From positions 1 to 43,335 of the IMG/VR virus record IMGVR_UViG_3300047472_000280: a stretch of 43,335 nt of DNA; one strand, given 5' to 3'. How positions within the stretch are numbered: position 1 is the stretch's first letter; every line of letters starts with the position of its first letter. This document shows positions 1 to 7,216 of the stretch, piece after piece. The translations under genes and the position numbers were made by a program. The stretch is from a virus. The notes below the pieces were generated by a model, which was not told where the DNA came from, searched no databases, and saw nothing but the letters and a program-made list of their open reading frames with translations.

Positions 1-413
1 GCATCACGCATCGCCTTCACACAATCGGCCACCAACTGCGGATGCCCCATCAGGCACGCACCGATCATATTGTTCTGCACCCGATCACTCGGGCAGCCGA
101 CATTCAGGTTCACCTCGTCGTAACCATGCTCCTGCGCCATGCGCGCACACGCCGCCAGGTCCAGCGGCACACTGCCGCCAAGCTGCAACGCCAACGGATG
201 CTCGGCCTCGTTGTGGCGCAGAAAGCGCTCGTGATCACCATTGAGCAGGGCACCGGTGGTGACCATTTCGGTGTAGAGCAGGGCGTTTTTCGACAGCAGG
301 CGCAGGAAAAAGCGGCAGTGACGGTCGGTCCAATCCATCATGGGCGCAACGGAGAACCGCCGAGACAGCGTAGAGCTTGAGTTTACTGGGTATATAGCTG
401 ATTTCTGTACCAT
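1..413 (-). CDS. dusA: tRNA-dihydrouridine synthase A, 5' part, with phage-derived start
   Basis: DusA is an FMN enzyme that reduces uridines in the D-loop of tRNA (positions 20/20a). The 137 codons present show the family N-terminus: [17 protein letters not shown], the TEMVTTGAL segment, LALQLGGS, and the [13 protein letters not shown] block with the active-site Cys; the gene continues past base 1. The ATG at 411-413 and about 15 codons before [11 protein letters not shown] come from the prophage. The native start lies 38 kb away at 38701-38703. The replacement N-terminus begins [14 protein letters not shown], against MSAANATPAP in the native copy. Conserved residues from LSRRF onward are unchanged although the codons differ, so the enzyme should stay functional and be transcribed from prophage DNA. 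Confidence 0.93.
   Translation of the reverse strand, partial: MVQKSAIYPVNSSSTLSRRFSVAPMMDWTDRHCRFFLRLLSKNALLYTEMVTTGALLNGDHERFLRHNEAEHPLALQLGGSVPLDLAACARMAQEHGYDEVNLNVGCPSDRVQNNMIGACLMGHPQLVADCVKAMRD
326..341. repeat. attL core repeat
   Basis: This 16-bp sequence is identical to 38631-38646. It encodes the MMDWT part of dusA. Imperfect identity continues on the dusA side of the core. On the phage side the amino acids are conserved through synonymous codons (LSRRFSVAP). Confidence 0.9.
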
Positions 414-508
414 TTTACTCTACGTGTTTAATGCCGATTTTCGGGGGTAAATGGGCGTTTTTGAGAGGTCATTGGTACAATGTACCAACCCCTTTCACAA
501 TTGTACCA
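405..508. promoter_or_regulatory. candidate integrase arm-type sites, left end
   Basis: Four copies of TGGTACAR occur in either orientation: 405-412 (CTGTACCA), 472-479 (TTGGTACA), 482-488 (GTACCAA) and 501-508 (TTGTACCA). The middle two form a perfect inverted repeat, TTGGTAC-AAT-GTACCAA, at 472-488 just before the integrase start. The same motif recurs twice next to attR. The 405-412 copy overlaps the new dusA start codon. The role as Int or excisionase binding sites is inferred from the position at both ends. Confidence 0.5.
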
Positions 509-515
509 GTTGACC

Positions 516-1640
516 ATGGCCACGATCAGAGCACGGAAACGCACCGACGGCAGCATCAGTTACACGGCACAGATACGCCTGTTTCGCGATGGGGCGCAAG
601 TTTACCAAGAGAGCCAGACCTTCGCCCGAAAACAGGCTGCCCAGGCTTGGGTTCGAAAGCGAGAGACCGAACTGGACCAGCCAGGCGCCATTGAGCGGGC
701 CAATCGCCAAGGCGCCACGGTCAAGGAAATGATCGACCGTTATCTGGTCGAAATGGAAAAAGTCCGCCCATTGGGCAAAACCAAACTGGCAACGCTCAAG
801 GCTATCAGCGAGTCGTACCTGGGCAAACTCAATGACCAGGACATCAACAGTCAGCAATTGGTGGAGTATGCGCTGTGGCGCATGGGCAAAGAGGGCGGAA
901 CCGTGCAACCTCAGACGGCCGGTAACGATCTCGCCCATCTCGGTGCAGTGCTTTCGATTGCCCGGCCTGCATGGGGGTATGAGGTTGACCCCCACGCAAT
1001 GGCGGATGCCCGAAAGGTGCTGAAGAAACTCGGCTACAACATGAAAAGTCGGGAGCGCGACCGACGGCCTACTCTGGATGAGTTGGACAAACTTCTGACG
1101 CACTTTTGTGCGATACAAGCCCGCCGACCAACGTCGATCAACATGCTCAAGTTGACAGCGTTTGCATTGTTCTCTACTCGTCGTCAGGAAGAGATTACAC
1201 GCATTCAGTGGGCGGATCTGGATGAGACAGGCCAACGTGTGTTGGTGCGTGACATGAAGAACCCCGGCCAGAAAATTGGCAACAATGTCTGGTGTCATTT
1301 ACCGCCAGAGGCCTGGGCGATTCTTCAAACAATGCCGAAGTCACTACCCGAGATTTTTCCCTACAGCGCTGAGTCCGTGTCCACGTCCTGGACCAGGGCA
1401 TGCAAGATCTTGGGCATTGAAGACCTACATTTCCATGACTTGCGCCATGACGGTGTCAGTCGGCTGTTTGAGATGGACTGGGATATTCCGCGAGTCGCCA
1501 GCGTCTCGGGACACAGGGATTGGAATTCGATGCGCCGTTATACCCATCTGCGCGGTCGCGGCGACATATATGCGAATTGGAAGTGGTTGGAAAAGGTTCT
1601 ACAGGCGCCCGTGAAATTGGGCGCCAGGACATTGAAGTAG
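516..1640 (+). CDS. int: tyrosine recombinase (prophage integrase), dusA-targeting
   Basis: This 374-residue site-specific recombinase catalyses integration at dusA. The N-terminus (MATIRARKRTDGS, AQIRLFRDG) is an arm-binding, Arm-DNA-bind type domain, followed by a SAM-like core-binding domain at about 60-165. The catalytic domain shows the full tyrosine recombinase set: Arg222 (STRRQEE), Lys248, His307-x-x-Arg310 (HDLRH), His333 (SGHRDW) and nucleophile Tyr342 (RRYTHL). An in-frame ATG at 480 would add 12 residues, but it lies inside the inverted repeat at 472-488. The ATG at 516 gives the usual family start. The gene is convergent with the PrtN-like gene, their stop codons lying one base apart. 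It lies next to attL, as expected for dusA-associated integrases. Confidence 0.93.
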   Translation: MATIRARKRTDGSISYTAQIRLFRDGAQVYQESQTFARKQAAQAWVRKRETELDQPGAIERANRQGATVKEMIDRYLVEMEKVRPLGKTKLATLKAISESYLGKLNDQDINSQQLVEYALWRMGKEGGTVQPQTAGNDLAHLGAVLSIARPAWGYEVDPHAMADARKVLKKLGYNMKSRERDRRPTLDELDKLLTHFCAIQARRPTSINMLKLTAFALFSTRRQEEITRIQWADLDETGQRVLVRDMKNPGQKIGNNVWCHLPPEAWAILQTMPKSLPEIFPYSAESVSTSWTRACKILGIEDLHFHDLRHDGVSRLFEMDWDIPRVASVSGHRDWNSMRRYTHLRGRGDIYANWKWLEKVLQAPVKLGARTLK

Positions 1641-1641
1641 T

Positions 1642-1917
1642 TCAGTTACCTCGCGGTGTGCTGTTCAGCTGATTGCTCTCTTTAATGGCTGCTGCGCGTT
1701 GAGCATCGAGATATTCAGCGAGGTCCGTGATGTGGATTCCTTTTGCACTCTTTTGGCTTGGTTCCAATCGAGTGATTGGGATTTTTATTTGCCCAGCCAG
1801 CACCTTACGTTGAAACATATCGGTGGTGAGGTGCGTGAAGTAATCGCTGCAGACTCGCGCCAAAGGAATGATGGCTTGGCCGTCGTATTGGGCAAGTAGC
1901 ACGAAGAGAGTTTTCAT
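1642..1917 (-). CDS. pyocin activator PrtN-like protein
   Basis: This 91-residue protein matches the PrtN/pyocin-activator family. Family signs are the start MKTLFVLLAQYDGQAIIPL, a central FQRKVLAGQIKIPITRLE block and the AAKG/SAKGIH...LAEYLDAQRAAA tail. PrtN activates pyocin genes in P. aeruginosa. In this place, last in the phage early operon and tail to tail with the integrase, an excisionase or directionality role is as likely as transcription activation. Its start codon overlaps the stop of the 48-codon gene upstream (ATGA), so translation is probably coupled. Family assignment is confident; the function in this phage is inferred. Confidence 0.8.
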   Translation of the reverse strand: MKTLFVLLAQYDGQAIIPLARVCSDYFTHLTTDMFQRKVLAGQIKIPITRLEPSQKSAKGIHITDLAEYLDAQRAAAIKESNQLNSTPRGN

Positions 1918-2060
1918 GGCTTTGTTCCCTCATGGCTAGTTTCCATCTGATCATTCCGTCCCTGGGATGCGACTGGGCAGGGGCGTGGAGTACTTCTGCC
2001 AACTGAAAACGTGTTCGTGATAACCTCGGTGATGCCATCGTTGAGGGTTTGGACTTGCAT
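1914..2060 (-). CDS. small phage protein, 48 residues, unknown
   Basis: This short frame starts MQVQTLNDGITEVITNTFSV and ends just inside the PrtN-like start (ATGA overlap). It has a strong Shine-Dalgarno (GAAAGGAGAGAACC before ATG) that is an exact copy of the one before the next small gene upstream (2131-2268). The coupling and the strong ribosome site argue that it is translated. The middle is rich in Arg, Pro, Ser and Thr. I recognise no family. It could be a small regulator or serve mainly to deliver ribosomes to the PrtN-like gene. Confidence 0.55.
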   Translation of the reverse strand: MQVQTLNDGITEVITNTFSVGRSTPRPCPVASQGRNDQMETSHEGTKP

Positions 2061-2080
2061 GGTTCTCTCCTTTCAGTGGT
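2055..2080 (-). repeat. duplicated ribosome-binding leader, copy 1
   Basis: These 26 bases are identical to 2263-2288 and cover the Shine-Dalgarno and ATGCAA start. A hairpin lies just upstream on the minus strand (2088-2107, arms CGAGGGG/CCCCTCG around TTGCAG), which could gate translation of the 48-codon gene. Confidence 0.8.
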
Positions 2081-2130
2081 GGTCGGTGTCGAGGGGTTGC
2101 AGCCCCTCGGCACCACTTCCCGTTATTCCG

Positions 2131-2268
2131 TTACTTGGCGAGCCAGATCAGTACGTCTGGTACCTGTAGGGCAGTGACAGCGATCAATGCGACCGTCGCG
2201 ATTGTGCTGAGCAGGTTGTTCAACAGTTCTCTGCTACCCCGTTGGCCTGTTTCGTCTGTGCGTTGCAT
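2131..2268 (-). CDS. small single-span membrane protein, 45 residues
   Basis: This frame of 45 codons starts MQRTDETGQRGSRELLNNLL. It has a hydrophobic segment at about 22-42 (TIATVALIAVTALQVPDVL) and ends IWLAK, so one inner-membrane helix with a charged N-terminal tail is likely. The Shine-Dalgarno GGAGAG sits 6 bases before the ATG, within a 26-bp sequence duplicated at 2055-2080. It lies between the 100-residue unknown protein and the 48-codon gene in the early operon. Function unknown; small membrane proteins of this kind in phage early operons may act in exclusion or lysis control, which is speculation here. Confidence 0.55.
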   Translation of the reverse strand: MQRTDETGQRGSRELLNNLLSTIATVALIAVTALQVPDVLIWLAK

Positions 2269-2288
2269 GGTTCTCTCCTTTCAGTGGT
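2263..2288 (-). repeat. duplicated ribosome-binding leader, copy 2
   Basis: This is identical to 2055-2080 and carries the Shine-Dalgarno and start of the 45-codon membrane protein. It too is preceded by a GC-rich hairpin with the sequence GGTTGCAGCC near 2294-2303, so the duplicated unit is leader plus hairpin. Confidence 0.8.
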
Positions 2289-2306
2289 TGCCGGTTGCAG
2301 CCGGCG

Positions 2307-2609
2307 TTACATGTCGCTGTCTGGCTTTCGCACCAGGTGCAGCTCCAGGTCTTCAAACTCGTTGTTGTCTTCACTGCTCGATTGCCAATCCAGTACCGCC
2401 TGGATCTGCAGTCGCGAGCAGCTCAGTACCAAAATCTCGCGCTGACCGTCTGTTGCCCGAACCTCCAAAATGTCAACGAGTCCCTCTGCGCCGTAGGCTT
2501 CGGCCTGTACGGTTTTCCGGTGATCGTTGCCCATTTGGTGCACCAGCTCGGTGACGCGTTCCTGCAGGCATGCCGATGTGTCAGTACCGGCGAGTATTTG
2601 AATTTGCAT
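2307..2609 (-). CDS. hypothetical phage protein, 100 residues
   Basis: This acidic soluble protein begins MQIQILAGTDTSACLQERV and ends DLELHLVRKPDSDM. It has a Shine-Dalgarno AGGAAAG 7 bases before the ATG. It follows the large replication protein in the early operon with a 26-base gap. No membrane segment, zinc motif or helix-turn-helix is visible. The alternation of hydrophobic and polar residues in the second half (REILVLSCSRLQIQAVLDW) suggests a small alpha/beta fold. I do not recognise the family. It may be a replication accessory because of its place. Confidence 0.6.
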   Translation of the reverse strand: MQIQILAGTDTSACLQERVTELVHQMGNDHRKTVQAEAYGAEGLVDILEVRATDGQREILVLSCSRLQIQAVLDWQSSSEDNNEFEDLELHLVRKPDSDM

Positions 2610-2635
2610 TCATCTTTCCTGTCGGTGATTGGCGG

Positions 2636-5443
2636 TCACGCCTGAAAAATCCAGCACTTCACAATGGGTTGTTTGGTGATGGTGGCGTTGGAGTGCTTGG
2701 CCTGATGGGCACGTACCGCGCTGTCTGTTGCCTTGTTCGTGTCGATCAGCTTCCTAGAGCGGGAGTCCTTCAGGCGCTCCCTCAGCTCACTGATGTCTGC
2801 GACCTTCTGGCGGTGCTCGGCCGCGCATTTCACGAATTCATTGAGGTTGATGGCGATGGTGTTGTCTTTCTTGCTGTGATTGACCACCGGGCCGTCAGCG
2901 TCCAGACCCTCGAGGTATTCGTAGACTTCCCAGAATTCAGCCACTACCGGGTGATCCGAACTGATCGAGGACTGGCGCTCGATGGCCATGCGGATGATCT
3001 GAGTCCGGGTGTGGCTGATTTGTGGTTCGCTGAGGGGCAGTACCAGGCGCAGGCAGTCGAGCAGGGCGAGCAGCTGGGCGTGGTTTTTGTTGATCCGCTC
3101 CACACGGATGTAACCGCGCAGCTTGTTTCCGCATTGGCTACAGTGATCGTGCTCGTCTTTGAACGGCGTTTCACAGGCGAAGCAATTGCTGTGGAGGGTG
3201 CGCAGCTTGGCTTCGTAGCCAGGCATGCGGTTGGCAAACAGCTCCATTACTTCCGACTCCTTGCGTACCGCCTGCAGCAGGAAGTTGCTGAGTTTCGCGC
3301 CGTCCAGGGAATTGAGCAGGTCCGCCGCCGCACGGCTTTCGGCTGTGACGGTCGGCCGTACAAAGTGCAGTTTCACAATCCGGGTCATGATCGCCTCCGA
3401 TGCGACCACCGGTGCGTTCTGGCTGATGGCAATCGTGGCGCGGAAGGGCGGCTCGTAGGTCTCGTTACCTGCGGTTTTGACGCCCTTGGTCGCCAGCGTG
3501 CCGCCGCCGTAGTAGTCCTTCAGTTCGTCCCATTCGAACGTTTTGGCGTGGGCCTTATCGTCGCCGCTGCGATCCGATTCCAGCAGCACGACGGGCATGC
3601 CGGAGATTTGGCCCATCAGGCGGCTGCGGCCGGCTTTGGTGGATTTGGATGGGTCGAAGCCTTCATACCCTTCTCGACCCATTAATTTCCACAGCAGGGT
3701 GAGCAAGGTGGTTTTGCCGGCACCGGCTTCGCCCGTGGCTTCGAGGAAAGGGAACGACTGGTACCGAGCGCGGATCTGCTCGGCGAACAGCGAACCGAAC
3801 CAGAAGGTCAGCGCCACGGTGCCCTGGGCGCCAAAGCACTGCCAGAGTAAGTTCAACCATTGCGGGTCGTAGTCCTTGGCGTCTTTCTGCAGGGCGATCT
3901 TTACTCCTTTCTGCAGGCTCTTGAGCTTCAGTTTGCCCATCTCGAAGAACTCCTCTTCGTTGATGGTGATGAGCTGGCCTTCCCGGATGGCGATGTCGTT
4001 GAACACGTAGCAGCCGTACTCCCGGCTGTAGCCAACGTAGTCGATGGTTTGAACGGTTTTGATACCGAAAAGCTGGTCTTTCATGATTTTGTCCAACTGT
4101 TGTCCACTCCCGGTGAACACGGCCCCGGCACCCATGCCGAGAAGTCTTTTCTTGAATTCGCTGGCCGCTGCGACCTGGCCGCCGGTGAAGGTGTTTTTCA
4201 CCGAGCCACCGTCATGGGGGAAGTCGACGCGGAAGAAGTACCAAGACTCGTCGGTAATTTCGTTGCGCTGGAAATACAGGGCCTTGGGGTAGCAGTTGGC
4301 GATCTCGACCACGCAACCGGACATACGCAGCGCCTTGGCGCGTCGCGCCTTGTCGTTCAACTGTTGGTCTTCGTGGTTATCGCTGGCATCCAGTGCCTGC
4401 ATGGCGCTGTTGAATTTCGAGATGTCCAACTTCCACCAGTACAGGCGGGAGTCGAAGCCGAAGTGAAACTCTTCGCGTTCGCGCCACTGGTAAATGAGCA
4501 AGGCTTTATCCACGGCGCTTTCTGCGATCAGCAGGGCACCGTGATGCTTGGCATCGTCCAGCTCTTTGTCGATCCGCTGGGTGCGGGCTTCGACGTCATC
4601 CATGAACGCCCAACGCTGGTGAAGATCGTTCCAATCGACCTTGCGCGAATCAGGCTGTGGGATCTGTGCCGCGTCGCAAGTGAAGCCGAGGTCACGTGCC
4701 TGACGGACCCACATGCGTGTGTACTTGTGTGCACCTGGTTCGTTGTCCAGTGCCCAGATGAGCTTTGGGGTCTTGCCGCTGCGAGCGGTTATCAGGGCTT
4801 TCAGCGATTCCTCTGGGTAGGCGTTCGAGGACAGCGCGGCGACGGCAGGGATGCCGTTCTGCACCAGAGCGATGGCATCGAAAATACCTTCGACGATCCA
4901 CAGTTCGTCTACCTGCAGCAGGTCGACGCAGGGTGGCACCCACCAGTAGCCCTTGTAGCTTTCGCCAGGCTTGAAACGCGCTTTCTTCTTGCCGAAGCGG
5001 TTCGGCTTGTCGATGAGCCGCTCCCAATAGCCGCCTTTGTCGAGTGGAAAGCGAACGGTGGCCGAGCCAATGTTCAGGTCCCGATCAAAGTAGTGCTCCT
5101 GGGTGTACCAGCCTTCAATCTGGCCAACGTCGAAGCCGCGGGCGAAGGTCAGGTAGGCCTTGGCACTCGCAGCAGGTTGATCATCGGTAGCAGGAGCGCG
5201 TTTGCTCCAGTCGTCGAACAGGTCGCTGTACAGTTCCTTGACCGGCTCCATGTAGCGGCATTTCTGCTCGCGACCGCAGCGGATGAACCATGGCTCGTCA
5301 TACCGGGAAAACAGCCGCCGTTGGTTGCATTGGGGACAGGTTCCCTTGCGCATGTATTGGGTGCCGGCCATGTGCTGCAGACCAAAGTCCGCCTCGAGTC
5401 GCTGCAATACATCGGCGCGCAGTTGGTGGTCCATGGTCTTCAC
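2636..5443 (-). CDS. phage replication protein: zinc-ribbon, Toprim primase and SF3-like helicase
   Basis: This 935-residue protein probably primes and unwinds phage DNA, in the style of P4 alpha rather than the rolling-circle gpA of P2. Domains in order: an N-terminal zinc ribbon (Cys36, Cys39, Cys56, Cys62); a Toprim-type core with the acidic motif VEG at 184-186 (ELWIVEGIFDAIAL) and the ALDNE motif near 231-235; and a C-terminal ATPase with Walker A GEAGAGKT at 571-578, followed by LLESDRSGDDKA and the AISQNAPV sensor segment. A second zinc finger follows (Cys754, Cys757, Cys768, Cys771). Translation starts at GTG 5443 (GTGA overlap with the upstream stop) or ATG 5434. It is the main early gene. 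Iterons at 33.05-33.32 kb are candidate origin sites for it. Confidence 0.85.
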   Translation of the reverse strand: MKTMDHQLRADVLQRLEADFGLQHMAGTQYMRKGTCPQCNQRRLFSRYDEPWFIRCGREQKCRYMEPVKELYSDLFDDWSKRAPATDDQPAASAKAYLTFARGFDVGQIEGWYTQEHYFDRDLNIGSATVRFPLDKGGYWERLIDKPNRFGKKKARFKPGESYKGYWWVPPCVDLLQVDELWIVEGIFDAIALVQNGIPAVAALSSNAYPEESLKALITARSGKTPKLIWALDNEPGAHKYTRMWVRQARDLGFTCDAAQIPQPDSRKVDWNDLHQRWAFMDDVEARTQRIDKELDDAKHHGALLIAESAVDKALLIYQWREREEFHFGFDSRLYWWKLDISKFNSAMQALDASDNHEDQQLNDKARRAKALRMSGCVVEIANCYPKALYFQRNEITDESWYFFRVDFPHDGGSVKNTFTGGQVAAASEFKKRLLGMGAGAVFTGSGQQLDKIMKDQLFGIKTVQTIDYVGYSREYGCYVFNDIAIREGQLITINEEEFFEMGKLKLKSLQKGVKIALQKDAKDYDPQWLNLLWQCFGAQGTVALTFWFGSLFAEQIRARYQSFPFLEATGEAGAGKTTLLTLLWKLMGREGYEGFDPSKSTKAGRSRLMGQISGMPVVLLESDRSGDDKAHAKTFEWDELKDYYGGGTLATKGVKTAGNETYEPPFRATIAISQNAPVVASEAIMTRIVKLHFVRPTVTAESRAAADLLNSLDGAKLSNFLLQAVRKESEVMELFANRMPGYEAKLRTLHSNCFACETPFKDEHDHCSQCGNKLRGYIRVERINKNHAQLLALLDCLRLVLPLSEPQISHTRTQIIRMAIERQSSISSDHPVVAEFWEVYEYLEGLDADGPVVNHSKKDNTIAINLNEFVKCAAEHRQKVADISELRERLKDSRSRKLIDTNKATDSAVRAHQAKHSNATITKQPIVKCWIFQA

Positions 5444-5685
5444 TGCGCACGCTCCACTGCGTTGGTGCCGAGCTGCTTTTTCAGCTCACTGCGAGTCCGG
5501 CAAATGCCGGCAAGGTGCGGGATGTCCTTGAGTACCTTCGGTGCTCGTTGGGCGCTCGGTACGTTCCGATAACGATCGGAGTACCAAACGTCGGCCATGG
5601 TGGTGTCGTACTGGCTGTTGAGCCACTGCAGGTATTGCTCAGCCTGCTGTTGGTTCAGCTCCAGTTGGATGGTGATATTGCTCAT
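5440..5685 (-). CDS. hypothetical phage protein, 81 residues
   Basis: This small protein begins MSNITIQLELNQQQAEQYLQ and ends ELKKQLGTNAVERAQ. An in-frame TTG at 5697 is possible, but the ATG at 5685 has GGTGG at a sensible distance. Its stop overlaps the GTG of the replication protein (GTGA), so the two are translationally coupled. The N-terminal half is amphipathic and probably helical; the C-terminus is basic. No family is recognised. Coupling suggests a partner or dosage regulator of the replication protein. Confidence 0.6.
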   Translation of the reverse strand: MSNITIQLELNQQQAEQYLQWLNSQYDTTMADVWYSDRYRNVPSAQRAPKVLKDIPHLAGICRTRSELKKQLGTNAVERAQ

Positions 5686-5755
5686 TTCGGCCACCAATAA
5701 AGTGCAGTTTCCCCTTACCCACGCAGTGCGGGCATCGGTCAGGGGCGGATCAGGT

Positions 5756-6130
5756 TTAGTTCGAGGTGTCGCGGGAGGTCAGCAAGCGCGCTGGTAAGAA
5801 GCGGGCCGGTACCGGGTAGCGCTTCTGTGTTTGCGTATCCAGTAACCAGACCAAGTACCGATAGGCACTGCTGGCCGGGTAGATCCCCAACAGAGCCACA
5901 CGCTTTGTGGTCATGCTTTCGAATTCGGTGACGGCCAGTTCGGCGATGCGTTGCACCAGGTGCTCGGGTACTTCGAGCGACTGGTTGAGATAGCGTTTGC
6001 AGTTTTCCAGCAGCAGGTGGTCGCCGGACAGGTGCTGACCCTGCTGACGATACAGATAGGCTACGGCCGCTTGTTGCATGGCGGCGCGATAGTCATTGGC
6101 AGGATTGATCGTCAAGGTGATGGCGTTCAT
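5756..6130 (-). CDS. hypothetical phage protein, 124 residues
   Basis: The protein begins MNAITLTINPANDYRAAMQQ and contains a mostly helical middle (VPEHLVQRIAELAVTEFESM) and a C-terminal segment with several aromatic residues (YLVWLLDTQTQKRYPVPARF). Its start overlaps the stop of the Ogr-type gene (ATGA), placing it in the same early transcript. No catalytic motif is visible and the family is not recognised. It is one of several small proteins between the regulators and the replication protein, a place where P2-like Pseudomonas phages carry unnamed conserved genes. Confidence 0.65.
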   Translation of the reverse strand: MNAITLTINPANDYRAAMQQAAVAYLYRQQGQHLSGDHLLLENCKRYLNQSLEVPEHLVQRIAELAVTEFESMTTKRVALLGIYPASSAYRYLVWLLDTQTQKRYPVPARFLPARLLTSRDTSN

Positions 6131-6420
6131 GCGTATTCAACCTCCATATCGAGTGAGTCCAGCAAATCAGGCTGATCGTCCTGGGACTTCATTGCCTGGC
6201 GTCGCAGTGCAACAGGGGCTACGGGAAGCTTGACGGTAGGGTTGGGCATCCCGCTTGGGCTCATTTCATGAGTCATTTCAAACTCGGCCCGCACGCCCCA
6301 GCCGCATGCCTCATTTGCGCATTGCAGGTAGGCCACGCGCAGGAAAATATGGGTGCCTTCGCTGGTGCGGATACGCATGCGGCCCATGCAGTGGGGGCAA
6401 ACCATTTTGTAGGTGCTCAC
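6127..6420 (-). CDS. ogr: Ogr/Delta-family late transcription activator
   Basis: Ogr proteins bind dyad sites upstream of P2 late promoters and contact the RNA polymerase alpha subunit. This 97-residue protein has the exact Ogr zinc spacing: Cys8-x2-Cys11-x22-Cys34-x4-Cys39, beginning VCPHCMGRMRIRTS and ending LQCANEACGW. The C-terminal half (after about 45) is longer than in P2 Ogr. Translation starts at GTG 6420, overlapping the previous stop (GTGA), or at ATG 6405. In P2 the gene sits after D under its own promoter. Here it lies third in the early operon, so early transcription would directly feed late gene activation. Likely targets are the dyads at 15557, 20619 and 27010. Confidence 0.85.
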   Translation of the reverse strand: MSTYKMVCPHCMGRMRIRTSEGTHIFLRVAYLQCANEACGWGVRAEFEMTHEMSPSGMPNPTVKLPVAPVALRRQAMKSQDDQPDLLDSLDMEVEYA

Positions 6421-6890
6421 TGATCGGCCTCCTTGCTGTGCAGTTGGATCGTGGCGAGTACCTCGCCATGGCGTGCGCTCAGGTATTTGCTGTGGGCAGC
6501 AAGAATTGCGGCCGCTTCACCTTTCTCGATGACGCCATCGGCCAACGCTTTATCGATGATCTGATCGACCACCCCACGCTTGGCTGCCGTGCTGACCGAA
6601 CGGCTGTACAACTCGATGTTGTCTAGGGTTTCGGGATCGGCAATAGGTACGAACATGCCGCTGTATAGGGAGGCCACATACTCAGGAAAGAAGCTGGTGC
6701 CCGCGTCTCGCTCGAGCATATGAATCTGGTCATCGCTCAATGGCCGGCTGCCGGCGTTTTCGTAAACGTGGTTGTCGAATTTCTTGAGTTCGTAGCCGAG
6801 GCGCGCTGCTGCACATTCGCGGCCACCTGGGTAAGCGCATACAACGGCACTTACTACTTGGCGTCTGGTTTCTAGTACTGGGCGTTTCAT
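6417..6890 (-). CDS. CII/YmfL-type phage regulatory protein
   Basis: This 157-residue protein begins MKRPVLETRRQVVSAVVCAY. The N-terminal part looks like a CII/YmfL-type DNA-binding domain: CAAARLGYELKKFDNHVYENAG, with the following DDQIHMLERDAGTSFFPEYVASL resembling phage CII_phage-family regulators. The C-terminal third is helical (GVVDQIIDKALADGVIEKGE). A strong Shine-Dalgarno (AGGAGG) lies 10 bases before the ATG. It is second gene of the early operon and overlaps the Ogr-type gene. By analogy it would regulate lysogeny or early transcription. The assignment rests on sequence pattern and place, and could be wrong in detail. Confidence 0.65.
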   Translation of the reverse strand: MKRPVLETRRQVVSAVVCAYPGGRECAAARLGYELKKFDNHVYENAGSRPLSDDQIHMLERDAGTSFFPEYVASLYSGMFVPIADPETLDNIELYSRSVSTAAKRGVVDQIIDKALADGVIEKGEAAAILAAHSKYLSARHGEVLATIQLHSKEADQ

Positions 6891-6919
6891 CTTCTGGTTT
6901 CCTCCTGGAGCCAGAGGCC

Positions 6920-7132
6920 CTAGTTTGTAATCACGCCGTCTTTGATTCCGAGGAGCACAGCTGCTCGATGCGCTTCACCTCGTAGGCACTTTTTCTGCCC
7001 GTTCAAAACTGCGTAAACAGTTGAGGGGTGGAGACCGTTTTGGATTGAAAAATCCTTAACGGAGATTCCCTGTAACTCCAGTCGCTTTCTTGCGTCCTGG
7101 CAGGCTTGCTCGGGTGCATAGGTGGCGTGCAT
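6920..7132 (-). CDS. Cro-type helix-turn-helix protein (BcepMu gp16-like)
   Basis: This 70-residue DNA-binding protein is divergent from the repressor gene. The helix-turn-helix is at about 25-46 (VKDFSIQNGLHPSTVYAVLNG), followed by the KKCLRGEAHRAAVLLGIKDG tail that marks the BcepMu gp16-like family of phage regulators. As first gene of the lytic/early operon it occupies the place of cro or cox in P2-like phages. The perfect TTGACA at 7193-7198 (minus) overlaps the operator repeats, so both regulators can control this promoter. No clear Shine-Dalgarno precedes the ATG at 7130-7132. Confidence 0.8.
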   Translation of the reverse strand: MHATYAPEQACQDARKRLELQGISVKDFSIQNGLHPSTVYAVLNGQKKCLRGEAHRAAVLLGIKDGVITN

Positions 7133-7216
7133 AGTTCAGATTCGTGTGATTTCGCGTAATGTTGTGATGATATTGGTTCATATAAGTGAACCTGTCAACG
7201 TTAGAGGTTCAAAAAT
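7133..7216. promoter_or_regulatory. divergent operator-promoter region of the lysis/lysogeny switch
   Basis: This 84-bp region lies between the Cro-type and CI-type genes. A perfect inverted repeat GGTTCA-TATAAG-TGAACC spans 7175-7192, and a third half-site GGTTCA is at 7206-7211. On the minus strand TTGACA (7193-7198) abuts the dyad, with CAATAT 17 bases further as a weak -10. On the plus strand TATAAG within the dyad (7181-7186) could be the -10 of the repressor promoter. Repressor bound to the dyad would block the early promoter. Promoter boxes are by eye. Confidence 0.6.

Noticed and set aside
480-515. upstream integrase start at ATG 480
   Set aside because: It lies inside the inverted repeat TTGGTAC-AAT-GTACCAA and adds residues outside the usual family start.
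3860-5572. 570-codon plus-strand frame
   Set aside because: It lies antisense to the replication protein gene. Its sequence has no recognised motif, and the minus-strand frame has clear zinc, Toprim and Walker motifs.
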